NCBI GenBank assembly: GCA_964554365.1
Contig: CAZKOJ010000002.1
Coordinates: forward strand, 1-64,000
Source of the DNA: Clostridium_AM sp964554365
Lineage (GTDB): Bacteria > Bacillota > Clostridia > Clostridiales > Clostridiaceae
DNA length: 64,000 nt
Reading direction: 5' to 3'
Position 1 is the stretch's first letter, and each line of letters opens with the position of its first letter. A program made the position numbers and the translations under genes. The notes beneath the pieces were generated by a model that was not told the origin of the DNA, made no database searches, and worked only from the letters and a program-made list of their open reading frames with translations. Below, in pieces: positions 8,535-16,237 of the stretch.

Positions 8535-9428
8535 TTAAAACCAGCTTATTTGTCTATCACCATAGCCAGCCTTATAAGCTACTATTATATCCTGCATTTT
8601 ATAAAGTATCCCTAATCTTTCACATTCAGCTTTGAATATTTTCCAAAGCTTTTTTGAATTAGGAGATGAACAGTCATAGCTATTTCCAAATGAAGTGTTA
8701 TATTTTTGAACTAGATTCTTATGGGGAAATAATTTTGTTAATTCATTATAAAAGTAATCTCTTTGATTTTGTCTAAGGGATACCCCCATACCATATGCAA
8801 ATATGAATTTAGCACCACACTTAGCTGCCTTTCTTACTATACCTATAATATTTTCCTCACTATCATTAATAAATGGTAAAATAGGCATGAGTAATATTCC
8901 TGTGAATATACCATTATCTGAAAGTTTTTTTATAGCTTGAAATCTTTCAGAAGATACACAAACATTTGGCTCAATTTTTTTGCATAGTTCGTCCTGAACA
9001 GTAGTAATAGTTATCTTTACAAGTACTGGTGAATGGGTTTTAATTTTTTTCAAAATATCAATATCTCTTACTATGAGATTACTTTTAGTTGCTATGGCTA
9101 TTCCAAAATTAAAATTATTTATTTGCTCAAGTGCATTACGTGTCAGCATTAAATCTTTTTCAAAAGGATTATATGGGTCACTCATTGCACCTGTTCCAAT
9201 AACTCCAGTTCTCCTCTTACTATTTAATTCTTTTCTAATAAGCTGCATTGCATTTTCCTTTGCTCTTACCTTATCAAAATTATCTATACAATAGCATTCA
9301 CTTCTAGAATCACAATAAATACACCCATGTGAGCAGCCTTTATAAATATTCATATTATAGTTAATGCCAAACCATGAATTTTCTTTAACATACTGCGAAA
9401 TTATCGTTTTGGCAGGAATATAGTCCAT
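8535..9428 (-). CDS. SPL-like radical SAM protein (COG1533)
   Basis: From the ATG at 9428 the protein has 297 residues. The radical SAM cluster motif is Cys32-x3-Cys36-x2-Cys39 in GCSHGCIYCDSR. TGAMSDPYNPFE, ATKSN, ITITT and LLMPILPFIND follow, as in SplB-like/Rv2578c-type proteins. These use S-adenosylmethionine and a 4Fe-4S cluster; the substrate is unknown. The frame stays open to a GTG at 9518, but those 30 upstream codons are an out-of-frame reading of a zinc-ribbon gene fragment. I prefer 9428, with GAGGATGG as its ribosome site. Expression is probably from the zinc-ribbon promoter and its palindromic operator at 9558. Confidence 0.85.
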   Translation of the reverse strand: MDYIPAKTIISQYVKENSWFGINYNMNIYKGCSHGCIYCDSRSECYCIDNFDKVRAKENAMQLIRKELNSKRRTGVIGTGAMSDPYNPFEKDLMLTRNALEQINNFNFGIAIATKSNLIVRDIDILKKIKTHSPVLVKITITTVQDELCKKIEPNVCVSSERFQAIKKLSDNGIFTGILLMPILPFINDSEENIIGIVRKAAKCGAKFIFAYGMGVSLRQNQRDYFYNELTKLFPHKNLVQKYNTSFGNSYDCSSPNSKKLWKIFKAECERLGILYKMQDIIVAYKAGYGDRQISWF

Positions 9429-9510
9429 TTTTGCTTCCATCCTCATCTGTTCCCATTTCCTTTTCATCAATAAGTGGCATCCCACAACTTTGACAATAAG
9501 TTCCTTCCAT
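9385..9510 (-). pseudogene. 5' fragment of zinc-ribbon protein gene (Zn_ribbon_2 type), overlapping radical SAM start
   Basis: An ATG at 9510, 11 bases after AAGGAG, opens a frame reading YCQSCGMPLIDEKEMGTDED and then GSKNG, the N-terminal signature of small zinc-ribbon proteins (PF12674-like). After SKN the frame runs into the radical SAM coding sequence and stops at 9385. Only the first half of the zinc ribbon remains. The fusion point coincides with the radical SAM ATG within an AAAAATG sequence, consistent with a deletion at short homology. Confidence 0.75.
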
Positions 9511-9557
9511 ATATACACACACTCCTTTTCTCATTTGTATCCATAATACCAAAATAT

Positions 9558-9579
9558 ATATGACATCTGTATGTCATAT
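9558..9579. promoter_or_regulatory. 22-bp palindrome, operator copy 1
   Basis: Perfect 9-bp arms ATATGACAT and ATGTCATAT with a 4-base spacer (CTGT), 48 bases upstream of the zinc-ribbon fragment start. The same arms and spacing occur at 16170-16191 upstream of the GyrI-like gene, and a half-site lies at 15154 before the WYL gene. Probably the binding site of the WYL regulator. Confidence 0.7.
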
Positions 9580-9636
9580 TCTGATATTAATTAATCTTAC
9601 GTGTGGTATATTTATTGTTTGAACTTTAATATATCT

Positions 9637-10071
9637 TCATGCACAAGCATGTTCTTGTAACACACAATTGATTTTGTTAAGTTCTGCTTCTTGTTTTAAA
9701 TACATTCTAAATACAAGTTTGTCTTCTTTAAAATTTAATATATTTTTATTTTTTATATTTAGTAAAAATACCTTATCAAATAGTTGATTATAGTAAGTGA
9801 CCTCTATATCTTGATAGTTAAAAGAAATTGATGTATAGGTATCTTCTGTAGGAATTAAAATAATTTTTTTATCTGTTACTGCAAAAATACATTCAATCCT
9901 AAAAATATGAGGAGTCTCTACAATAATATCAAACATAGAAGCGTATGCTATACGGTATATAATTTCTCTTCCTATTGAAAGTCTAACAATTCCTTTTACT
10001 CCATAAATAAATTCTTCACTACCTTCTTTGTAATCATTTAAGTTAATACTTTTAGCTGAAGAAGAAATCAT
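9637..10071 (-). CDS. Hypothetical protein, possible bacterial PH-like domain
   Basis: 144 residues, soluble, no signal peptide. The middle (about 60-130) alternates short beta-type strands: FAVTDKKIILIPTED, then SISFNYQDI, then VFLLNIKNKNIL. This pattern, with the FAVTDKKIIL opening, resembles bacterial PH-like (bPH) domains. The ATG at 10071 follows AAAGGAGTTGATATT. It ends with a Cys near the C-terminus (QEHACA). It is divergent from the efflux operon at 10329 and monocistronic. The function is unknown. Confidence 0.65.
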   Translation of the reverse strand: MISSSAKSINLNDYKEGSEEFIYGVKGIVRLSIGREIIYRIAYASMFDIIVETPHIFRIECIFAVTDKKIILIPTEDTYTSISFNYQDIEVTYYNQLFDKVFLLNIKNKNILNFKEDKLVFRMYLKQEAELNKINCVLQEHACA

Positions 10072-10233
10072 AATATCAACTCCTTTAAATGTTTTATATT
10101 TAATTATATTATAAGATGTTATAGAAACGCTTTCAATGAAAAAGAATTATTTTCACAAAAATTATAAATATTTTGTCAATTTCACACTACATATTTACAG
10201 GATAAAATTTCATATATTTTTAGAATAATTTTC

Positions 10234-10292
10234 TTGAAAATACAAGTAAAAGGTAGTATACTGTTGCAATAGATAATGTTAGCAAGCGAACA
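10234..10292 (+). promoter_or_regulatory. Promoter and probable MarR operator of the efflux operon
   Basis: TTGAAA (10234-10239) and TATACT (10257-10262) are spaced by 17 bases, a good SigA promoter. An imperfect palindrome, TGTTAGC/GCGAACA with two central bases (10277-10292), lies where transcription should begin. That is a suitable place for repression by the MarR protein encoded at the end of the operon. The operator assignment is inference. Confidence 0.6.
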
Positions 10293-10328
10293 ATATGAAC
10301 ACAAATACTTCGTATAAGGAGAATTATT

Positions 10329-11312
10329 ATGAAAAAAACTACTTTACTTTGTTTAGTCGTAGCAATATTTTTAACTGGATGCAGTTCTACTAATAGTGCT
10401 ACTACAAATAAGAATGTACAGGCAACAAAAACTGCTGTGAAAGCCTCTAGCAATGGATATATAATGGCTGGAAAAATTGCAGCAAATGAAGAGGCAAATA
10501 TAACTTCAAAAATTTCAGCAAAGGTTTCTGAAATATCAGTTGATATTGGTTCAAAGGTAAATCAGGGAGATACTATCATTAAATTAGATACAAATGATTT
10601 GCAGGCTCAAGTGGACAAAGCTCAAGCAACAGTGAATACAACAAAAGCAAATTTGGCCAATGCTGAAAATGCCACACGCCCTGAACAAATTGCAGTAGCT
10701 CAGTCTACTTTAGATAGTGCAAATCAAAGCTATCAAACAGTTCAAAAGAACTATGATCGTGTACAGGCTTTGGTTAAATCAGGAGCAGAAGCACAGCAGC
10801 AGCTTGACTTAGCTAAGCAACAACTTGCTAATGCTGAGTCACAATATAAAACAGCACAGCAACAGTTAAACATGTTAAACAACGGACCTACGAGCACTAG
10901 TATAGATGTTTATAGAGCCCAGGTAAATGAAGCTGAAGCAGGATTAAAAATAGCACAGACATCACTTAATAATGCTACTATTACAGCTCCTATATCGGGG
11001 ATAGTAAATGCCAAAAATATTAATGTGGGAGAAATGACTTCCAGTGATAAAGTACTTGTTTCCATATCCAATTCTGGAGCTTTATGTGTAAATGCTTATG
11101 CACCATTAGAGATTGTAAATGGATTAAAAGAAGGGCAAAGCGTTGTAATTAAAGTATCTGAAGTACCAGATAAGGAATTTGAAGGAAAAATAACTGTTAT
11201 AAATTCAAAATTAAGTTCTCAAAGTAGAAATATTTTAGTTAAAGTAAGTGTATCAGATCCAAATTCGTTACTAAAACCTGGCATGTTTGCAGAAGTTGGA
11301 TTAAAGAAATAA
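10329..11312 (+). CDS. HlyD-family membrane fusion lipoprotein
   Basis: 327 residues with a lipoprotein signal ending in the lipobox LTGC (Cys about 18), so anchored on the outer face of the membrane. A biotinyl-lipoyl half (SKISAKVSEISVDIGSKVNQGD) is followed by a long Gln/Ala-rich coiled-coil hairpin (about 90-205). The second lipoyl half (ATITAPISGIVNAKNINVGE) and a beta-barrel domain come next. This is the layout of RND/MFS adaptor subunits. The ATG follows AAGGAGAATTATT. It heads an operon with a short EmrA-like protein, an EmrB-like exporter and a MarR regulator, so it likely extends the drug path through the cell wall. Confidence 0.9.
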   Translation: MKKTTLLCLVVAIFLTGCSSTNSATTNKNVQATKTAVKASSNGYIMAGKIAANEEANITSKISAKVSEISVDIGSKVNQGDTIIKLDTNDLQAQVDKAQATVNTTKANLANAENATRPEQIAVAQSTLDSANQSYQTVQKNYDRVQALVKSGAEAQQQLDLAKQQLANAESQYKTAQQQLNMLNNGPTSTSIDVYRAQVNEAEAGLKIAQTSLNNATITAPISGIVNAKNINVGEMTSSDKVLVSISNSGALCVNAYAPLEIVNGLKEGQSVVIKVSEVPDKEFEGKITVINSKLSSQSRNILVKVSVSDPNSLLKPGMFAEVGLKK

Positions 11313-11332
11313 GGAACGAGGGTGATTTTAAT

Positions 11333-11983
11333 ATGGAAAAACGTAAACCATTAATTTTTGGAATATTAATAGTAATTGTATTGGCATTGGGTGGAATAGG
11401 TTTTTATTATTGGTATGAAAATACTTATTTCATTTCTACAGATGATGCAAGGGTTACTGCAGATTTAGTCAGTGTAACTCCTCAAATTTCAGGAAAACTA
11501 TTGGAACTTAATGTGGAAGAGGGCGATACAGTTACAAAAAATCAAATACTAGCTCGTCAAGAAATGAACAATCTTCCAGATTCAAATATAGATCAATCTT
11601 TGGTGAGAGCACCTATTGGCGGTATAGTAATTAAGAAACAAGGAACTATAGGAGAACTTTGGTCACCAGGTCAAACTTTAGTTAACCTTATAGATCCAAA
11701 TAAACTTTATATAACTTCAGATATCGAAGAAACAAAACTTGGGAAGTTGAGAGTAGGTCAAGCTGTTGACATTACTATAGATCAGTTTTCATCACAGAAA
11801 TTCACTGGGAAGATAAAGTCTGTAGGAGAAGCAGCGAATTCAGCATTATCACTACTTCCATCATCAACAAGTGCAACTTTTACAAAGGTAGTTCAAAGAA
11901 TACCAGTAAAAATTGAACTTAATAAGTTTAATAGTAAGATACTTCCAGGAACTAATGCTGTTATTAAGATTCATATTAAGTAA
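11333..11983 (+). CDS. EmrA/HlyD-like adaptor lacking the coiled-coil hairpin
   Basis: 216 residues with an N-terminal membrane anchor (about 7-27) and the EmrA-type sequence YFISTDDARVTADLVSVTPQ. The two lipoyl halves follow (GKLLELNVEEGDTV and VRAPIGGIVIKKQGT). Only about 15 residues separate them where EmrA normally has a coiled coil of 80 or more. A beta-barrel segment ends the protein. It lies 20 bases after the lipoprotein adaptor, which does carry a long coiled coil, so the two may share the work of one full adaptor. It is co-transcribed with emrB. Confidence 0.88.
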   Translation: MEKRKPLIFGILIVIVLALGGIGFYYWYENTYFISTDDARVTADLVSVTPQISGKLLELNVEEGDTVTKNQILARQEMNNLPDSNIDQSLVRAPIGGIVIKKQGTIGELWSPGQTLVNLIDPNKLYITSDIEETKLGKLRVGQAVDITIDQFSSQKFTGKIKSVGEAANSALSLLPSSTSATFTKVVQRIPVKIELNKFNSKILPGTNAVIKIHIK

Positions 11984-11997
11984 CGAGGTGGTGTATA

Positions 11998-13587
11998 ATG
12001 GAAGAGAAAAATGATGGAGCATTAAATAGTTGGTTATCATTAGGCGTAGTTGTAATTGGTACCTTTATGTCTATACTTGATAGTAGTATAGTTAATATTG
12101 CTCTTCCTAAAATGATGGCTGTTTTTGGAATGCCAATGGATGATGCAAAATGGATACTAACAGCTTATACATTAGCACTTGGAGCAATTATACCTCTTAC
12201 AGGATATCTGCAGGATGTTTTTGGAGGTAAGAGAATATACATGTTTGCACTAGCAATGTTTACAGCTGGTTCTCTTCTTTGTGGATTTGCATGGAGTGGT
12301 ACATCTATGATAGTATTCCGTGTAGTGCAGGCTATTGGTGGCGGTATGATAATGCCTGTAGGAATGAGTATAATATATCAAATATTTCCTAGAGAAAAAA
12401 TAGGAGTAGCCTTAGGAATTTGGGGAATATCAGCTATGGCTGCACCTGCTATAGGACCAACATTAGGTGGATACATTATAGAAAAAATGGATTGGAGACT
12501 TATTTTTAATGTTAATGTTCCCATCGGAATAATAGGAGTAATATTAGCAGGTATTTTATTAAAAGGATCGGAAAAAAAGCCATTTAAAGCCTTTGATATA
12601 ATAGGATTTTTGTCTTCTACAATTGGTATAGTAAGTGTACTATATGTTTTAGGTGAAGGTTCTTCTATTGACTGGGGAAAGATTCAAAATCCCATACTTA
12701 TGACTTTAGGGTGCTTAAGCTTAGTTTTATTTGTGGCAAATGAACTTACTCATCCAGATCCCTTATTAGACTTGAGGGTACTTAAATTATTTGATTTCAG
12801 TCTAAGTTTAATTATAACTTCTGTCTTAACATTGGCAATGATGGGAGGAATGTATGTACTACCTTTATTTTTGCAAAACGTAAGAGGATATACAGCTATG
12901 CAAACGGGAATAATTATGCTTCCATCGGCACTGGTGGTTGGTGTTTTAATGCCCATAAGTGGAAGCCTCTTTGATAAATTTGGAGCAAAACCAGTTGTTA
13001 TTCCTGGACTTATAATATTAGCTATAAGTTCTTTGGAACTTTCATCTGCAATAAATATGAATTCTAGTAAAGAACATATAATATTTATTACTTGTTTAAG
13101 ATCAGTAGGTATGGGGCTTGCCATGATGCCAATAAGTACTGCAGGAATGAATGTTATACCAACAAAATTAGTTGGTAGAGCTTCAGCTTTAAACAATACT
13201 ATAAGGCAAATATCAAGCGCACTTAGTATAACTATAATGTCAACTATAATGCAGGGAAAAACAGATTATAATTATTTGAAACTGTCGGAGCAAGTGAATA
13301 ATTATAATGGAACAGCCCTAAATACTATAAGCACGTTAACAAAAGGCTATATGCATGCAGGTCAATCTAAGGCTGTAGCTGCAGGTTCTGCAATAGCTCA
13401 ATTAACCAAAATGATTCAAGGGCAAGCTACTTTAGATGCCATGGGATATTCTGTTGCTGTAACTGCTCTTGCAGTGATAGTAGCAATAATCCTAACTTCA
13501 CTTATGAAAAGTAAAAAATCAAATAAAAAAGGGGATAAAGAAGGTGAGAAAAGTGTTGTCAAAGGAGGACCTATCATGTCAGACTAA
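11998..13587 (+). CDS. MFS drug exporter, DHA2 family (EmrB-like)
   Basis: 529 residues, 14 predicted helices. Motif A/C features include DSSIVNIALPKM in helix 1, WILTAYTLALGAIIPLTGYL, motif A GYLQDVFGGKR, and GISAMAAPAIGPTLGGYI (antiporter motif C). These define the DHA2/EmrB/QacA drug:proton antiporters. The ATG at 11998 follows CGAGGTGGTGTATA. It follows the two HlyD-type adaptors, forming a tripartite-like exporter. The C-terminal tail is Lys-rich (KSKKSNKKGDKEGEK) and overlaps the MarR gene by 44 bases. Confidence 0.93.
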   Translation: MEEKNDGALNSWLSLGVVVIGTFMSILDSSIVNIALPKMMAVFGMPMDDAKWILTAYTLALGAIIPLTGYLQDVFGGKRIYMFALAMFTAGSLLCGFAWSGTSMIVFRVVQAIGGGMIMPVGMSIIYQIFPREKIGVALGIWGISAMAAPAIGPTLGGYIIEKMDWRLIFNVNVPIGIIGVILAGILLKGSEKKPFKAFDIIGFLSSTIGIVSVLYVLGEGSSIDWGKIQNPILMTLGCLSLVLFVANELTHPDPLLDLRVLKLFDFSLSLIITSVLTLAMMGGMYVLPLFLQNVRGYTAMQTGIIMLPSALVVGVLMPISGSLFDKFGAKPVVIPGLIILAISSLELSSAINMNSSKEHIIFITCLRSVGMGLAMMPISTAGMNVIPTKLVGRASALNNTIRQISSALSITIMSTIMQGKTDYNYLKLSEQVNNYNGTALNTISTLTKGYMHAGQSKAVAAGSAIAQLTKMIQGQATLDAMGYSVAVTALAVIVAIILTSLMKSKKSNKKGDKEGEKSVVKGGPIMSD

Positions 13588-14035
13588 TGAATTAGCATCA
13601 AAACAATGTCATGAAATAATCGAAATAGTTAAGAACATTCAAAAAATTATTCGAACTAAATTTAATGAATGTGCAAAGAAATATGGATTTACAGCGCCTC
13701 AACTTGCAGTGATAGTTCATCTTTATAAAATTCCAGGTATAACCCTGCGTGAGTTAAGTGACCATATGATGTTAACTAAAAGTACAGTTTCAGGTATAGT
13801 AGATCGTTTAGCCAAGCAGGGCGTTGTAGTTAGAGAAATACCTAAAGATAATCGTAGAATAGTAAAATTATCAATTTCTGAAGATTTTACAAAAAATAAC
13901 GATATAGCTCATATGGAAAAAATTTTCATTTCCCATATACTAGATGATTCATTTAAAAGCATGGATCCGGTAGAAGTGGAAAAAATTATCTACGGATTAA
14001 AACAATTTAGTTTATTACTAGACAATGATAAATAA
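13544..14035 (+). CDS. MarR-family transcriptional regulator
   Basis: A winged-helix protein with HTH KIPGITLRELSDHMMLTKST and wing RLAKQGVVVREIPKDNRR, typical of MarR. It probably represses its own operon and responds to the exported compound. The GTG at 13544 gives 163 residues but has poor ribosome-site spacing. A strong GGAGG (13563) instead serves an ATG at 13576 that reads only Met-Ser-Asp before a stop. Removing one T there would put that ATG in frame with the MarR sequence. Either the upstream GTG/TTG starts are used or a one-base insertion has damaged the natural start. Confidence 0.88.
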   Translation: MRKVLSKEDLSCQTNELASKQCHEIIEIVKNIQKIIRTKFNECAKKYGFTAPQLAVIVHLYKIPGITLRELSDHMMLTKSTVSGIVDRLAKQGVVVREIPKDNRRIVKLSISEDFTKNNDIAHMEKIFISHILDDSFKSMDPVEVEKIIYGLKQFSLLLDNDK

Positions 14036-14040
14036 GCCAC

Positions 14041-14140
14041 TAGAGTCACGGGGCGTTTCCTCTGTCACTTTAAAAAGTTTCAAAAATCTAAACAAATCAC
14101 CATACGCCTTCAGTTTTTGTCACTTGTAACGTGACTGGCA
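14041..14140. repeat. GTCAC-rich intergenic repeat unit (REP-like)
   Basis: Contains GTCACGGGGCGTTTCC with CTGTCACTT and then TTGTCACTTGTAACGTGACTG with a small palindrome (GTCAC/GTGAC). It resembles degenerate copies of the ACGGGGACGG-type intergenic repeats seen in many clostridia. The identification is from memory and tentative. Confidence 0.4.
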
Positions 14141-14167
14141 CTTGATTTCATAATTAATAAAGAGTTG

Positions 14168-14205
14168 AGAGCGAAATAGACTTCCTTTACTCTCAACCCT
14201 TTGTT
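14168..14205. terminator. Terminator between convergent marR and WYL genes
   Basis: GAGTTGAGAG and CTCTCAACCC pair around an 18-base loop, between convergent genes. T-rich flanks on both strands suggest it serves both directions. Confidence 0.6.
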
Positions 14206-14211
14206 TAAAGA

Positions 14212-15123
14212 TTATTTTTCATAATTTTTAATAGCTTCCTTCATCTTCTCAACAATAATTTTTTTTATATATTGTGGTTTTAATACTTCTACGTAACTAC
14301 CAAAAGAAAGGATATAACTATATACCCACTCATCCTCTACAAGACTTGTTGTTACATCATAAGTATTGTCCTCATTTCGATTTATATATTCTTCATCAAA
14401 ATCATCAAATATACGGTATAAAGCCTGTGCTTTAAATCTAAGTTTTAAGGTGACCATGTTTTCTTTGAAGTCCTTATAACCAAAAGTTTCTACATTTTTA
14501 ATTTCCCTACGATTAAAGTTTTCATTAGTTATAATAAGATTTTTTATCCTTGATATTCGAAAAACACGAAAGTCTTGTTTAAGCTTACAATAACCATGTA
14601 AATACCATGCTTGACCCTTGTACACAAGTTTCATAGGCTCAACACTTCGGTTAGCTTTATCTGCATAAGCATTTACATAATCAAAATTTATAACAATTCT
14701 TTTAAGTATAGACGTTTTTATTTTAGAAAACTTATGATTTTCATTGGGGTTACTCCCCCAATTAGAAAAATCAATCTCTACCCAGTCTTCTGTTTCTGAA
14801 TTATTAAAAATCGATCCTATTTTTTCAAGTATTAAATTTATTTCAGGGTATTTTGTTGCTTGCAAAGTCTTTAAAGCTACAATAAGTCCTTCCTTATCTT
14901 CATTAGACAGCAATGCCTTGTTTACTGAATACTCTTCAATTATTGATATTCCTCCACCTTTTCCTTTGCTCATATAGACTGGAACACCTGACATTGATAA
15001 CATTTCAATATCCCTATAAATTGTTCTTGTAGACACCTCAAAGCGTTCTGCTAATTCTTTTGAGGTTATTTTCTTTTTATTAAGTAATAATACTGTTATT
15101 TCAAGCAATCTATTAATTTTCAT
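14212..15123 (-). CDS. WYL-domain transcriptional regulator (YafY/DeoR-like HTH)
   Basis: 303 residues from the ATG at 15123 (GGTGATAAAT before it). The N-terminal HTH_11 reads RLLEITVLLLNKKKITSKEL, ending in RTIYRDIEMLSMSGVPVY. A WYL domain follows, with AWYLHGYCKLKQDFRVFRISR around residues 175-195, then a WCX-type C-terminus. The frame is open 13 codons further up, but that stretch contains the -10 element TATAAT, so the shorter start is preferred. WYL regulators sense small ligands or nucleic acids. An ATATGACAT half-site overlaps its upstream region, and full palindromes lie before the GyrI-like and zinc-ribbon/radical SAM genes, so these may be its targets. Confidence 0.9.
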   Translation of the reverse strand: MKINRLLEITVLLLNKKKITSKELAERFEVSTRTIYRDIEMLSMSGVPVYMSKGKGGGISIIEEYSVNKALLSNEDKEGLIVALKTLQATKYPEINLILEKIGSIFNNSETEDWVEIDFSNWGSNPNENHKFSKIKTSILKRIVINFDYVNAYADKANRSVEPMKLVYKGQAWYLHGYCKLKQDFRVFRISRIKNLIITNENFNRREIKNVETFGYKDFKENMVTLKLRFKAQALYRIFDDFDEEYINRNEDNTYDVTTSLVEDEWVYSYILSFGSYVEVLKPQYIKKIIVEKMKEAIKNYEK

Positions 15124-15153
15124 ATTTATCACCAATCTTATTATATCAAAGTA

Positions 15154-15162
15154 ATATGACAT
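15154..15162. promoter_or_regulatory. Operator half-site upstream of WYL gene
   Basis: ATATGACAT matches one arm of the palindromes at 9558 and 16170; the second arm is degenerate. It lies about 30 bases upstream of the WYL start, near its TATAAT, which suggests weak autoregulation. Confidence 0.4.
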
Positions 15163-15416
15163 CTAATAAAAAATTTTACGTCGCAAATTTATAATGGCCT
15201 ACGCTTAAATATATTTTTTATTTTTACATATATAATTCCATTTTTTTACTCCTAGGGCTGATAAGCCCGCATGCCAAACTGATAATAAATGCTTATAATT
15301 TAACTAACAAAATTTCTACTATTAAAGTGATCCGCACTAAACACTAATTTAGTAACAAACTTTGAAAACATAAGGATATAATCAAATTTAAAGCCCTCTA
15401 ATGAATGAAAAAGTAT

Positions 15417-15663
15417 GTAAATTTTAACTGTATGGAAGCTGAGATATATTGTGAAGAAACATTTGAGCAAATTTTTAGAAGTTCTTTGCTTTACGTTTCA
15501 AAAATACCGTAATTTGTGCCATGGAAGGCACAAGCTCCGAAGGCGCCAAGGAAGGCGCATTTGAGGAGGTAGGTATTTTTGAATAAGTAAAGCAGTAGAA
15601 CTTCTAAATGAAGCGACTCGTTTCTGATGGATATATAGTAGCTGCAATACAGTTAAAATTTAC
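15417..15663. repeat. 247-bp imperfect inverted repeat with nested hairpins
   Basis: The 17-bp ends GTAAATTTTAACTGTAT and ATACAGTTAAAATTTAC are perfect complements. Inward, AGAAGTTCT/AGAACTTCT, TTTGCTTTAC/GTAAAGCA and CAAAAATACC/GGTATTTTTG also pair, so almost the whole unit folds on itself. The centre holds two small tandem hairpins, GTGCCATGGAAGGCAC and GCGCCAAGGAAGGCGC. There is no open frame and no clear target-site duplication. It could be a MITE-like element or a structured RNA. The rest of 15164-15667 shows no gene. Confidence 0.8.
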
Positions 15664-15667
15664 TGTG

Positions 15668-16129
15668 TTACTTTATGGAAATATAAATGTGTATCTCTTG
15701 ATTATTTATATCATCTGAATTATTTTGATATTCTTCAAAATCACTGTCATATTTTCTATCTAAATTCATACCCCAAAGGTTTATCCAAAATTCACCTACT
15801 GCCTTTTGAACATGTCCATTAATAATAAATTTTGCATATTTTCCAGCCTTTATTGTCTTTTTTACAAGTGGCACTATAACATTTGCAGCTTCATTTACTT
15901 CAGCACAAGCAAAAAAATTATAAGGTTTAGTAAAATCTCCTTGGTAATCGGTATATAGTCCTATTGCCTTATTGTTTGTCTTGTTATTAATTTTTAAATA
16001 AACATCACCAGACAAAAACTCTTCCCACAAAGAACCAATATCTAAAACGGCTTGATTATTATTATTTGTGGTTTGCTTCATAAGTCCTACTACTGTCTTT
16101 TCATTTAAATTTACTATTTCATATTTCAT
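15668..16129 (-). CDS. GyrI-like / AraC effector-binding domain protein
   Basis: 153 residues from the ATG at 16129 (GAGGTGACTTAT before it). MKYEIVNLNEKTVVGL, then GSLWEEF, AIGLYTDYQGDF, FACAEVNE and AGKYAKFIINGH form the GyrI-like small-molecule binding fold. A C-terminal FWINLW motif ends the domain. Such single-domain proteins bind hydrophobic or drug-like ligands and often sit beside regulators. The frame is open 20 codons upstream, but that region holds the promoter. A full palindrome (16170-16191) lies 41 bases upstream, shared with the zinc-ribbon/radical SAM promoter. Confidence 0.85.
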   Translation of the reverse strand: MKYEIVNLNEKTVVGLMKQTTNNNNQAVLDIGSLWEEFLSGDVYLKINNKTNNKAIGLYTDYQGDFTKPYNFFACAEVNEAANVIVPLVKKTIKAGKYAKFIINGHVQKAVGEFWINLWGMNLDRKYDSDFEEYQNNSDDINNQEIHIYISIK

Positions 16130-16169
16130 ATAAGTCACCTCATGTTTTTCTTTAATTATACATAAGGTT

Positions 16170-16191
16170 ATATGACATATGTATGTCATAT
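16170..16191. promoter_or_regulatory. 22-bp palindrome, operator copy 2
   Basis: Perfect arms ATATGACAT and ATGTCATAT with the spacer ATGT, 41 bases upstream of the GyrI-like gene. The arms and 4-base spacing are identical to the site at 9558. Probably bound by the WYL regulator. Confidence 0.72.
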
Positions 16192-16200
16192 TTAATAATT

Positions 16201-16230
16201 AATTTTGATAATTTTTAATAGCTTCCTTCA
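16201..16230 (-). pseudogene. Leftover 3' end of a WYL regulator gene
   Basis: The minus strand reads MKEAIKNYQN and a stop, almost the same as the last residues (MKEAIKNYEK) of the WYL protein at 14212. The DNA match is 24 identical bases (16208-16231 against 14220-14243). It lies directly upstream of the palindrome and GyrI-like gene, so a WYL gene probably once preceded that gene here. Confidence 0.65.
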
Positions 16231-16237
16231 TTTGGTA

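Noticed and set aside
9429..9518. 30 extra residues at the N-terminus of the radical SAM protein
   Set aside because: They are an out-of-frame reading of a zinc-ribbon gene start, and the family begins at the ATG at 9428.
10220..10453. 77-codon minus-strand frame overlapping the HlyD lipoprotein start
   Set aside because: Antisense to the promoter and signal peptide of a well-supported gene.
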